Shown one piece after another: positions 41,482-54,600 of a stretch of 64,000 nt of DNA (the first letter of the stretch is position 1; each line of letters begins with the position of its first letter). Made by a program: the position numbers and the translations under genes. Below the pieces are notes generated by a model. The model saw nothing but the letters and a program-made list of their open reading frames with translations. It searched no databases and was not told the origin of the DNA. Source of the stretch: Mesocentrotus franciscanus (lineage: Eukaryota; Echinodermata; Echinoidea; Camarodonta; Strongylocentrotidae). The stretch spans positions 22,916,251-22,980,250 of the forward strand of contig CP137668.1 in NCBI GenBank assembly GCA_037976565.1, read 5' to 3'.

Positions 41482-42636
41482 AGAGCCGAAGAGGATTTGG
41501 GGAGGGAGGAGGAGGAGGGGGTGGGGGCAGCATGGATAGAAAAAATTGTCTGTCTCAGACGCGTATCGTGGGTCCAATTATTGAGGGACCCTGGGCGGGG
41601 GGGGGGATAAACCATATTATCATAATTATATGCATGTAATATACAATACCATGCATAGGCCTATAGTTTGTTTAAAAATCAAAGTAAGCTTCAATGAGCA
41701 AAATGTCTTCTTAACTTTTGACATTAAAAGAAATGGGTAAAAACTATGAAAAAAGGAGAGAAATGTAATCCACAAAGTAGGGCAATTTTAGAGCAGGAAG
41801 GGAAAACAGAAAGTTGGAGCAAAGGGGATAAAATCGGAGATCAATCAAGGGGCATGAAGAAGGTAGCAATGAGTCAGTAAGCCTGATGTACAGTGCATGA
41901 GGATGGCGTAATGGTTGCATCACGCTGAGTGTATAAGACATTGATCTATAGAACTCATTCACGTGCTGAAGGGAAAGACGTGAACGCGTACGTATATAGT
42001 GAGGAATACAGATTGCAATCACTACTGACTTGGGAAAAGCTTTATGAAAATAGAGCAGATGACTGCATATTGTTTGAGCTTTGCATAACAAATTAAGTAC
42101 GTGCAGATTAAACTTGATTCCGATTTAGGTTGCAAATTATGTCCTAAATTAGTAAATTCATAAAGGAATTTACATGTATGATTTTCAACAAATGACTGAT
42201 AACTGACTTTACCTGTTATAAATTGTTGTACATGTAGATGACATATTGAAACTGTTGGATAACGTGTTATCGATATGTCGAGAATTTTTTCGAGCTTACG
42301 GATTTTCACAAGTAACTCCTTTTCAACTGGAGAACGAATACAATTCGAATTTAAAAAAGCGGTTTATTGGTCATTTGGGAATGCAGAATTAAAACAAATA
42401 TGCGTAAGGCATTGTTACAGTGGTTGTGCATGGGGTCTTCGATTCGACTCGAATTAGACGGTGATTGTAAGAACTTTCAATCAAGTTGAAGAAGTTTTTC
42501 TTAAAGGGTCGAGTTATCAACTTCATTGTGATCAAAATATAATCAAATATAATCAAAATTGGAATGGTTTCAGAAATAAAAAGTGTAAAACAATTTTTCC
42601 AACCATGTTCCCTTTCTTTTGGTCACAGGTGTAATA
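41334..42636. other. Upstream flank of the transporter gene
   Basis: It holds a GA microsatellite and no clear coding sequence. Promoter and 5' UTR should lie here or further left; no core promoter motif stands out. Confidence 0.4.
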
Positions 42637-42669
42637 ATGTGCAGACGACATGCCGAAAAAGACAAGTAA
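42637..42669 (+). promoter_or_regulatory. Overlapping upstream ORF at the transporter start
   Basis: An ATG 13 bases before the chosen start opens a 10-codon ORF in another frame that ends at a TAA inside the main coding region. It has A at -3; the main ATG has G at -3. If the mRNA includes it, it would lower initiation at the main ATG. A possible splice acceptor (ggtcacag, ending about 42628) lies just upstream, so a 5' UTR exon further left is possible; I could not identify it. Confidence 0.4.
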
Positions 42670-45600
42670 ATTTGTTTCCTTTAAGACCAATGAAGGCAAT
42701 TTTTATCGTGAAATGACGTCATCATCAGCAACGGACCTATCGGAAGCGAGCTTGAAGACTTCCAGCCAATCAAATTCAAGATCCGGGTTACTTCAAGATA
42801 TAAATGCGAGCGAACGAAGCCCGGAAAGAAACGATAACGATTGTGAAACGCCTGACAATGCAAAGACATTAAATGACTACTTGATAAGAAGAGATGAAAT
42901 CAAAGGTTGCTTTAAGGAGGATGATAACGGCTCTGATGACGATGACGATGAGGATCCTTTTGATGATGACAGTTGTGGCAAATATAAAATAACGAAGTCA
43001 GATATAATCACTTTTCTCTGCCTTGTCGTGTCAACTTTCATAAGCTGGCTGGCTTTTTCGATAATGGCACCCTTTTTCCCAAACGAAGTGAGTAATAGGT
43101 CAAAGCATCGATTGTTCTAAGTACTCTTAAAGATAAAGTTGAGTTCTGGTCATGCGATTGCATCGTGAAAGAAACGGTATGGAATCGATCAGAAAAGGTT
43201 GATCATCTAGCATATAAGTATTGGTGTGTACTGCAAGGTTCTGGAATCATCAAAATTATAAGAAATTTGGCCCAGTCTTGGTAAAGTTACAAGCACTGTA
43301 CACAGAAAGATGTATATGGGACTACAAGAACATGTGGCATAAAAATCTGTCCTGATTTTTATGCTGTTAACATGCCATATTTAGAATATTAAGGCATTTG
43401 AAGAGCCATGCTTTTCAGGACACATTTTTTATGTGATGTTCTTCCACACTTGCATAATAACAATGATTACGCTCACAAATTATTTTTCACCTCTTCCCAG
43501 AACTCAATCTACTCTTTAAATTAAACCAAAACATTTTAAAAATTAATAAAGTTGGTGTGATGGAATAATCCAACACACAACATTAGACCAAAGGAATAAA
43601 GCGAGTACAAACGGAGATCCAAGATTAGCTGGTTAGTAGGGCGCACATCGTCATTTTGACCATGTTCATCAATACAAGGATTCATTTGCCATGTTAACCC
43701 ACGTTTTTGAAATAATTATTTAAAGAATGAAATAATTAACAAAATTGTCAATTTCAGTTTTCGAACGTATAGTCTACTTCGGGTATCCAAGTTGAATGGG
43801 TAAATAACTTTTACTTTCTTTAGTTGAAATGGTTATTGTATCCAATGTTTGGTTTAAACTGAGTTTTTTAAAATAAAAGATGATACTCACTTTTGTCAGA
43901 ACATTCACAAGACAAATCGGCAACTTCTATAATCTCTGTTACATGGTTTGATATAATTACGTGAAACCTTTTCACGAAGACACCAAATCGAAATGAAAAA
44001 GACCAGTTAAAGAATGATGACCATTTCCCCTTATATTTAAACAAGTTATTCAATCTTGTCTATGTAACGTTTCTTTCTTTACTAATAGGCTCATCGTCGA
44101 GGACTGAAGGATATTGAAGTTGGGATCATCTTCAGCTTACAAGCTCTTACATCTACCATCGTATCTCCGATAGTTGGCAAATTTGTGAGTTTGAAAGAGA
44201 AATTAGGAGAGAACACAAAAAGTGGAAATGAGGTGGTTGGCTTGGAGAAGGAAGGGGAGGGGGGGGGGGAGATTGATAATAGCATCTTGCGTTCAAACCC
44301 AAATAATTCAATTTTATTTCTGAACCGAATGAAAGATCCAGTTCACTCAGGGTACCACTTTTATCCTTTAATTTCTTTTGGGGTCCAGACTTCAAATTTT
44401 AGGGTCTAGGTGACCAGAAGGCTGGCTTGTTAACATTTACCGTGTTCAGTTTAAATGGGACTTATATTAAAGCCCCTCTAAAGTGTTGGGAGCTCCCAAA
44501 ATTTGATGGCAAATTTCACTTAAATTGTATCATAATGTGAAAGAGGATGTCATTTAAGACACATTTCTGCAAGGATTTTCAAAACAAATGTGTCGAATAT
44601 TGATGAAAGAATACACAATTTAGGTTTTCTGCGTACAGACATGTCATTATTAAAACACATTTTTTTTTTTTTTTTTGGGGATATCTTTGCAGAAGTGTGT
44701 CTTAAATGACATCCTCTTTCACATCATGATACAATTGAAGTAAAATTTTGCCATCAATTTTGTTTGCGAATTTGGGGCTCCCAACACTTTAGAGGGGCTT
44801 TACGCCCTACTTTACTGCAGCTCGAAAGCAAAACAATGCGCTTATTCTATCTTGAACACCTTATTCTTATTCTCCTGAAAACATAGATACCTACAATTGG
44901 TGCGAAGGTGACGCTGGTGACAGGTCTATTCTTAGAAGCCACAGGGAATATACTATTTGGGTAAGTGATGACCATCTACCAAAATTTCACCCCCTTTGCT
45001 CTCAAAATGTCATGATGCCATTGAACCTAACAAAAGAGCAACTACTTCCGAAAAATCAACCTAAGGCTATTCCAATAGCTTTGCGCGTCACCTTTTGAAA
45101 TGTGCGAACATGCCAATGACGTATTACGTAAACGGAACATGATGGGATGCTGCTGCACCCTGGGTGCCGCAAGACATTTCTAGGCGTGCCGCGAAAGAAA
45201 TTTAGTTACATTAAAAATTATTGTGTAATAAGGTAAATTTCGTGAAAATTAGAAACCGATATGTGTTTTCATGAGGAAATAACTTTTTAAAGATAAAAAA
45301 GTGTAGCTCATCCTCGCTCGCTTTGCTCACTCACAACATTAAAAAACGGGGTGATTTCAGGCAGCGCAGCGCCTGAATACCCCCATATTTGGGCAACGAA
45401 GCGCCCGAGTTTCTTTCTATTTGACAGTAAGATGCCCGACTATATCTTCTGCAAGGAGCTCGGAAATATCTTATATTTTTCTTATCAAAATTACATTTCA
45501 CCACGCTTCTTAGCTTCACTTGCTCGCAATCAACATTTAAGTGCCTCGATACAATTTTGTTCATCCACCCGTTACAAATAATTGTATCTCAATAGTCAGA

Positions 45601-48600
45601 ATGCGAATTGCATACAGTAATTGTAAATTGCTAGGTAGGACAACTATTAAGGCTTGCTCTACCTAACAACACACAATACATGCAGTTTGCATTCTGACTA
45701 TTGAAATACAATTATTCTTAAAAGGTGAATGAAATGATTTGTATTGAGGCATTTCACAAATACGTACGCATTGAATTTGGTTACATTACTAAAATGGTCT
45801 ATCAGCGGATAAAATGGAATTATTTTCTTTCCAGGTATTGTGTCAAACTTCACTCTAAGACAGCCTTCATCGCATTTGCTTACATCACTCGTATTTTGGT
45901 TGGTCTAGGTGTGGGGACATCAGTCACGGCTACTATGACAATCAATGCAAAGACATTCCCAAATCACATCGCTCGGACTATGGTGAGTAATAGTATACAG
46001 CATACCCCTTTCTTAACCCCGTTCTGACCCCGACCCCTTCCCCTCCTCCCCTCGATTAACCGTCTTCTTCTCCCACCCTCTTGTTTCCTCCCACCCCCTC
46101 CCACCCCCACCCATTCTCTCTTCCCCCGTCTCTCTCCCTTTTTGTCCCTGTCCCTTTTTGTCCCTGTCCTTCTTTCTCTCTCTATTGTTTGTATGCCTGG
46201 TAAACTCATTATGGAATCGGGGGCCTGGAGTGGTTCGGGAACTACTTTAATGATAGTGCTGATGACTCTAATATTCATACAAGATACAAGATATTTTATT
46301 TGGTCTTTGCAAACAAGTTACATAGAAATTTGGTTTGGTTTCCACTGGCGTTACAATAGTATCCAAGAAAATACATAGTTACAAGAAATAAATATATCAC
46401 GTTGAAATAAGGAAGAATCTGCATCACCACCACTATTACATGTTACATGCAGGCCCCGCGGGACGTTTTTCAAAGTGGAGTATGAACGATCAGGTAGAGC
46501 GTAGCGAGCGTAAATTAGCGCGGGGTCCAGGGCCTGTGCCCCGGCAGGGGGTCAAGGGGTCAAGGGGCTGAGCCCCGGAAGCTCAGGGTTTTTAGGCATT
46601 ACATTACGGTCAGATAAGCATATTTAGATACCTTTATTGTGACACTGGCAGGTCACTAATTGGCGGAGGGTCCAGGGGGTAGAGCCCCCGGAAGCTCAGA
46701 GGGTTTTAGATATTTAATTACGGTCAGATGAGCATCCAGGGGCCCACCTTAGGGCCCTTGGTAGGGTCCAGGGGGCAGAGCCCCGGAAGCTCAGGGGTTT
46801 TAGGTATTTAATGGCGGTCAGATGAGCATCCAGGGGCCCACCTTAGGGCCCTTAGTGGGCTCCAGAGCCCCCGGAAGCTCATAGGTTTTAGGTATTTAAT
46901 TACGGTCAGATGAGCATATTTTGATACCTCATTTCTGCCATTGGCAGGTCACCTTTTTTTTCTCCCTTTATTTCTTTTTCTCTTTAACATACTTTTTCAA
47001 AAAAGTGAGGGGGGCTCGAGCCCCCGAGCCCCGCCGTTCTGCAGGCTCTGATTTGAAGGCTTCTAAATAAGCATATTTTTCGCCCGACTGTAAATTTGGG
47101 AATTTCTAATTTTCCGTCAAACGCATAAAAAGGTATGACTTACAAAAAAAATGAGATAAAATACCGGAAAATCATGTCATTTCAACAACATTTGTAAATC
47201 ACTGATATCGAATTAGAAATACACCCCCCATCAGTACGCCAGCGTTCAGGGGCTCATGTCTTCTAACCCCTATAATAAAAACACACACGCTTTCCCATCC
47301 TCTCCCAATTTTTTTCTCGATATACGCGTATCGCTATGATAAAAGCCTCCAATGATAAATATAGGTGGTAGCGGAATGTTCAGGAAATTTAACTCCTTTT
47401 AACTTTCCTTTTCTTTGAATGGAATATAATTTATATGTGATTCAATTCAGGTTTTATTATTTTTATGTTCTTTTTGGTTAAAAAATACAAATCGTAGAGG
47501 TGTCGTGGACGAGTGGATATGTCACCGGCCTGTGGATCTCAAGGTCCGCGGTTCAAGTCCCACCGCGGCACTAATGTCCTTTGGCAAGACATTGATCTAC
47601 ATTTGCCACTCTCCACCCAGGTGTTAAATGGGTACCCGGTAGGATGCGAAAGCTAATGTGCTTAGATTAGCAAGTGTGCGCTTGTAAAAATGACGCCTGG
47701 CTGGAATGCTCCCCAGGAGTGGAGAATGTGCATACATTGTGTGTGGGTAAGCCTGAATCCGATGACCGGGGTAATAATATATATATCTGTAAAGCGCTTT
47801 GAGAGGGCCTTCGGTCCTGAAAAGCGCTATATAAGAACTAGCTATTATTATTATTATTATTAAATCATCTTTACTCCTTTACTGCCTTTTTTGGGGCGAA
47901 AATGCGTTTTGCCCCCCACTTCCGGCGCCTATGCCAACGAATGAATTCGTCTACTTGTGAGAAATAATCATTCGCCTGATCAGACAAAAGAGCAACCATT
48001 ACGGTGTCATCAGCATATTTGAGTATGCTACAACAAGAAGTTGAGCTTACGCAATCACTTGTATACAGTGAAAACAAAACCGGGAATAAGACACACCCCT
48101 GAGGGGCACCTTTGTATGTAGCCACAGTGGATGACTGATGACCACCCGCCTTTACGCACTGTGTTCGACCTATCAAGAAGTTGTGAATGCATCTAATCAA
48201 TCTAAGGTCTACATTCATTCCTATCAACTTACGAGCCAGACAGTGAGGTGCAATAGTGTTATAAAAAGCACTACTAAAGTCCAAAAAAAGCGACCGAGCA
48301 TAGGTCTTTGGTTTATCCAATGCTCATATATTTTATGCAAATACACAAGAACGGCATCCTCCACACTCCTGTTCGGTCGGTACGCAAATTGAAAATGATC
48401 CATACATTCTTTAGTTTGTTTCAACAAATATGTCAACATCAATCTCTCAAAATACTTCATAATATTCAATGTCAAAGCTACAGGGCGAAAATCATTTGGT
48501 TCTTTTGCATTTGTAATGTTTGGAACTGGGACGATTGAAGATTTTTTCCAAGTATTGGGTACCAAACCAGAATCAAAATCATCAAAAACACTTGCCGTAG

Positions 48601-51600
48601 AACTGGAGCCAATTCCTGGCTACACACCTTCAATGCATGTTCTATTTATACCTTCTATTTGATACACCATTAGGCCCTGTAGCTTTGTTGATTTTCACTC
48701 GATTAAGTACTTTCCTGACATTTAATTCAGAGAAGTACACTGTTACAGTACCATTAACAACATTTGACAAAGTATCTTGTGATAATTGTTGTTCAAAGAA
48801 TTGCCTCAAGAAACTATTTTCATCACTATGTCCATTGTCTCAAATCTAGCATAAAAACGACTTAGTTCATCAACAAAGTCGGCTGATAGTTTATTAACCC
48901 AGCGTTTGTTCTTGTACCCTGTAATCATTTCCATCCCAGGTCAAAAAAACAGTTGGGGACCAGTTGAAAGCAACTGGTACTGGTACCAGTTGATTCCAGT
49001 TAAGTGAACGGGTTTCAATATGGAAATTGGTATAGTGGAATCAACTGGAATCAACTGGTACTGGTACCAGTTGGAATACCAGTTGTCAACTGGTACCAGT
49101 TAGGACCAGTTGGAATACCAGTTGTCAACTGGTACCAGTTAGGACCAGTTGATTCCAGTTTAGTGAACTGGTTTCAATATGGAAATTGGTATAGTGGAAT
49201 CAACTGGAATCAACTGGTATTAGTACCAGTTAGGACAAGTTGAAACCACCAGTTCTGAACTGGTACCAGTTGATTCCAGTTAAGTGAACTGGTTTCAATA
49301 TGGAAATTGGTATAGTGGAATCAACTGGTACCAGTTGGAATACCAGTTGTCAACTGGTACCAGTTAGGACCAGTTGAAACTACCAGTTGTGAACTGGTAC
49401 CAGTTGAAAAACCGTGAGTTATTTCCAGTTGATTTAGCAGTTGAAAACCAGTTGATCATTTGGTAACTTCCAGCAATCAACTGATAATCAATCAATAATC
49501 AATAATCTTTATTGCATGGCATCTGGCGACCAACTGAACCATATTTATATAGACTCTTGCAATTGCTCCATCACATAGATCATTTGAAGTGAATTACAGT
49601 TGTGTATATAAATGAGTGATGAAGAGTTCGTACATACATATATACAAAATTGTACATGTTTTTACTGGTTATTAATTACATATATCAGTATTTATATATT
49701 TTTACGTCTTAAATTAGATGTAAAACATGATCAGACATATATAATATACTTGTCAATGATTGACTAAGAAACTATAAATCACAAAATTGATGTGCATTGT
49801 CACATTTGCTTGTTAGATCATGATAATTACATTTTCTGTGAAAACATGCAAATTAATCATGAATATGCATAAGATACATTGAACTGGTTTTTCAACTGGT
49901 ATTCTACTGGTTTTAACTGGTAAATCAACTGGCAATCTTCAATTGGTTTCAACTGGTAAATCATCTGGTAATCATCTACTGGTTTCAACTGGTAATTCAA
50001 GTGGTAATCATATTTTGGTTTTCAACTGGTAAAGCAACTGGTAATCATCTACTGGTTTTCAACTGGTAAATCAACTGGTAATCATCTACTGGTTTCCAAC
50101 TGGAATCAGCTGGTATCAAATGGTCCAGTTTGGCCACTGTGCTGCAACTGGAATGAAGTTAAGAACTAGTAGATTTACCAGTAAGGCCCATTGGTTTTAA
50201 CTGGTATCAACTAGGCTAATAATATACCAGTATACGCCTATAGTTTTCAAATGGAATCAGCTGGAAACACCCATTGGGTTTCAATATGTTCCAATCGGAA
50301 ACAACTGGTCTCAAATGGTCCACTTTGGTTGTATATGGGTTTTAAACTGGAATCAACTGGTAGATGTACCAGTAACGCCTATTGTTTTTAACTGGTATCA
50401 ACTGGTGTAACAATATACCAGTATGGTCAATTGGTTTCAATTGGAATCAACTGGTTTGTTTTCAGCATGTGCCAGTAGAGTCAATGGGTTTCAACTGGGA
50501 TATACTGGTGCATGTGAAGTTTACCAGTTGTGTCAACTGGTTTCAACTGGTACAACTGGTACCAGTTGAATCCAGTTGAAACCAGTAGAATAAACTGGCA
50601 CATATTCCAGTTCCGTCAACTGGATTCAACTGGTACCAGTTGATTCCAGTTGATACCAGTTGAAAATCCAACTGGTTTCAACTGTTTTTTTGACCTGGGA
50701 TTGCACGCCAGGATGCTTGAGAGTTATTTTGTGCAAAATTTTGCTCGAGTTTTCTTTTGTAGGATTTTTTTCTACGTTAGAATTCCTCGTCAATCTTCTT
50801 ATGCAGAGTCTTTCCAAGCGCACTGTCGCCCTTCGCGAATGCATCTCTCTTTTCTCATAGCAACGCTTTCATTTTTCGCGAAGTCCAAGGCTTGTCGTTC
50901 GGATAAAATTGCACTTACGAATCCTCACAAATTCTTACGTAATCCGTTATTGTTTCCGCTAACTCGTCCGGTGAGTTCGCTGCTTCAAAGAAAATGTAGC
51001 AATCTGTTCCTTCCAGGCACGCGCGAAGCATCTCAATTGAGTCGCTGGACCAAATCTTTCAAATGCTTTTCGTCGGTTTACTGCGCTTGAGCAACTGCCG
51101 ATAGGTCGGAATGAGCAAAATGTTGTTATGGTCTGATCTCCCTAGTTGCGGGCAGGCCTTTGTCTTGTACGCCTCTGAAATGTTCCCATAGCAACGATCA
51201 AGCGTTGCGTCCCCTCGAGTGGGATTGTTTACATCAGGAGTAGCCAACCTTTTAAAGCTCGTGGGCCACAGCTAACGATTGGCATAACTTGGCGGGCCGT
51301 AGGTAGTCTTCTCCCCACACACACACTCATGCAATACGTGTACACACCTGCAATTTAGTCCCTACTTTCATCAAGTGCAAGAGAAAATACTCAAAGTTTG
51401 CATTTCGGAGTTGTTCCTTACTGTCATCGGCCATATCAACGATCCTACGGGTGACTGTTTGGCGGGACAAACTGACACCTTGGAGCTTTTGTTTTTCCTT
51501 CGGACATATTATAGGTCCTCATCGCATGCCAACATGCACTCTTTCACAAATTCCCCATCTGAAAACGGCTTGCACTTTTCTGCTGTTTTTCGGGAGACGA

Positions 51601-54600
51601 TGAAACTAGAGAGCACGTCAGCTTTTTCTTTGAGAATGGTTGGTTTCACAAATAACTTTTGCTCAGGGGCGCCGGAAGTGGGGGTCGCCCCAATCGAAAA
51701 AGTGGGGATGGGGGCAAACCCATTTTCGCCCCAAAAATAAAAAAGCCCCCCTGAAAAAATTCAGCCGTAAATTAGGAGTAAAAATGGTTTGTATTTTTTA
51801 ACCAAAATAAAATAAAAAATGAATTGATCACAATCACAATTATATTCCATTCAAAGATAAGGAGAGTAAATAGGAATTAAACTTCCTAAACATTCCGCAT
51901 GCCCCTATATTTATCAATTAATGGAGGATTTTATAATAGCGATACGCGCATATCGTGGAAATATTGTGAGAGGATGGGAAAGCGTGTGTGTTTTTTATGA
52001 TAGGGGTGAGAAGACATGAGCCCCTGAACACTGGCGTACTGATGGGGTACTGATTTGTGAATTATACTTTTTATGCGTTTGTTGGAAAATTACAAATTCC
52101 CAAATTTACAGTCAGGCAAAAATATGCTTATTTAGAAGCCTTCATGTCAGGATCTGCAGACCGGCGGGGGCACGGGGCTCGAGCCCCCCTCACTTTTTTG
52201 AAAAAGTATGTTATAGAGAAAAAGAAAGAAAAAGAGAAAGAAAGAATAAGTGACCTGCCATGTGTCACAAATGACTATAAAAAATATGCTCATCTGACTG
52301 TAATTAAATGCCTAAAACCCCTGAGCTTAATTACGGGGGCTCCGCCCCCTGGACCCACCAAGGGCCCTAAGGCGGGCCCCTGGATGCTCATCTGACTGTA
52401 ATTAAATAGCTTCCGGGGGCTCTGCCCCTGGGCCCCACGATCGGCCCTAAGGAGGGCCTCTGGATGCTCATCTGACCGTAATTAAATACCTAAAACCTCT
52501 GAGCATCCGGGGGCTCTGCCCCTGGACCCCACCGAGGGCCCTAAGGCGGGCCCCTGGATGCTCATATGACCGTAATTAAATGCCTAAAACCCCTGAGCTT
52601 CATGGGGCTCAGCCACCTGGACCCTCTGCCAATTAGTGACCTGCCAGTGTCACAATAAAGGTATCTAAATATGCTTATCTGACCGTAATGTAATGCCTAA
52701 AAACCCTGAGCTTTCGGGGGCTCCGCCCCCTAGACCCCACCACGGGCCCTAAGACGGGCCCCTGAATGCTCATCTGACCATAATTAAATGCCTAAAACCT
52801 CTGAGCTTCATGGGGCTCAGCCCCCTGGACCCCACGCCAATCAGTGACCTGCCAGTGTCACAAATAAGGTATCTAAATATGCTTATCTAACCGTAATTTA
52901 ATGCCTAAAACCCCTGAGCTTCCGGAGGCTCCGCCCCTTGACCTTTTTGCTGATTACGCCACTGCCCCTGAAAGGTGAGCCCCCTGGAATGTTTGCCCCC
53001 CCAATCTTAAACTGCTTCCGGCGCGCCTGCTCTTGCTGACGTTTCAGTCCGGTCACTAATTTGTCAAGTCTTTGTTTTCTAGTCTCACCCTGTACCTCTC
53101 CAAGTCTCCATAATTTGCTCGATGCAGTGTGTCATAATGTCTTGCTATGTTGTTAACCTTCATTACATTCACACTCTGGTGACAAATGAGGCAAAGTGGT
53201 TTACCTTTCTCTTCTATGAAGAAATACTTCAGAGTCCAATCTGATTTAATGTTTCTGCCTTCATTAGAAACTTTCATTTTCTTCGCAGGTGTCGAAGTCG
53301 ATGCCATGTTGGTTATTATTTAAAACAAAATTAAGGACACAGCAGAAAGAATATCCTATTAACTTTATTAGTTGTACACTGTACATCTCATTGAACGCGG
53401 TGTAAAGGGAAGGGGACTATCCAGTTTACGATTGAGATTCATGAGAAAATTCAATGGCGGGGGAAAAGGGTTTTGCAAGTTTCAAGACAAGTATGGCATT
53501 TCAAACATATCTCGATTCACAACATTTGTTTATTTACAAACGTTACTGCGTGCGGCAGTGGCGGATCCAGGGGCCCGGGGCCGGCCTCCCTAGAAAAAAA
53601 CAGGTAAAAACACCCTTGTTTTGAAAAAAAGAAGTTGGGCCCCCTCTGGCGCCCAAGGGGTGGCAGTGGGAAAAAATTAACCCTTTGCTCACTACCCCCC
53701 CCCCCACTGAGCGAAAAATCGACCGGCACGATTTTCAAATTTTCGCACGAAGTGGGCCCCTTTTTAGGCCCCCTCCCTTGCCGCCGGCTGGATCCGCCCC
53801 TGGCGTGCGGAAATTACAAACTGAAATTAACACGGCGAGTGATGTTAATGCCGTTACCTGATGTAATGTACTGAGAGGGAATTTGAGGAGTTTTGTATCA
53901 ACCACGTAACGAGTCAATATGTTGTGAATGATGAAAACAAATTATGAAAATAGAGATAGCTGTGTGTAAATGTTTTACCCCATTTCATCGCTGCTATGCG
54001 GGCCGCATTTCATTTATGAGCTATTTTTATAATTATTTTTTCAATGCTTCGCGGGCCGCACCAGAAGAGCTCGCGGGCCGCAGGTTGGCCACCCATGGTT
54101 TACATACTGCTCATACGTAGGTAAAACATCATCTAAGGTACATTGGTTAAAGTCACCTATGACAAACTTAGGACTGTCCGTTGATTTAGATTCCAGGCGA
54201 TTGATCCTATCTGCTATCGCTCTGCTGGCAACAGCTAAATCGGCCCCTGAGTGGACGAGACGAGAGAGGGGGTGGGTGCAGGGAGGGGGTTGTTTCCCCC
54301 CTCCCGCGGGAGGCGCGGAAGCTTTGTCTTGTCATTAATTTATTAGGAAAGAAGACGATTCGTTGTACGGTTCTCGACTCTCAGTAATCCTTGTCTGTAC
54401 TCAGTTCCCCGCTCTCGCGCGAAGCACGGAAGCTTTAACGTTTCATTATTATTAGAAAAGAAGACGATTCGTTGTACCGTTCTCTACTCTTAATACTTAT
54501 TTGAATTCAGTTCCCCATCTCCCGCGCGAAGCGCGGAAGCTTTGATGTTTCATTAAATTATTACTCTTAATCCTTGTCTGAATTCATTTTCGCCCCTCCC

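Larger units (their letters stand above)
51235..54097 (-). mobile_element. hAT transposon relic with perfect 8-bp TSD
   Basis: Inverted ends CAGGAGTAGCCAACCT and, on the other strand, CATGGGTGGCCAACCT are flanked by GTTTACAT at 51227-51234 and 54098-54105. An 8-bp TSD and CA..TG ends are diagnostic of hAT elements. On the minus strand, 53307-53056 encodes a BED-like zinc finger (C-x2-C-x14-H-x4-H, CLICHQSVNVMKVNNIARH). 51661-51330 encodes a frameshifted transposase piece with FSDGEFVKECML, as in ZBED5/GTF2IRD2-type transposases. The catalytic core is missing and two smaller elements sit inside (51664-53029 and 53556-53802). It is inserted in the LINE endonuclease. Confidence 0.88.
46274..54246 (-). 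pseudogene. Degenerate CR1/L2-like LINE, interrupted by three insertions
   Basis: Read from right to left. 54246-54106 encodes the end of an endonuclease domain (FVIGDFNQ). After the hAT insertion, 51226-51059 continues it (NPTRGDATLDRCYGN, then GRSDHNNILLIP). 51058-50700 is the linker to the reverse transcriptase, with stops. After the AACTGGT insertion, 48934-48566 gives ITGYKNKRWVNKLSADFVDE and more linker. 48565-47935 is reverse transcriptase: WKKSSIVPVPN, NDFRPVALT, FLDFSSAFYN, GAPQGCVLFPVLF and catalytic YADD. It breaks off at DEFIRW, where another element begins. A tail-like ATCTTGT repeat (minus strand) at 46274-46298 is probably the LINE 3' end. Multiple stops and frameshifts make it inactive. 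The 5' end and the C-terminal part of the reverse transcriptase are not seen. Confidence 0.8.

Noticed and set aside
49004..49243. Repetitive NWYQLGPV-type frame
   Set aside because: It arises from ACCAGTTGG units of the AACTGGT element; similar frames occur in both directions.
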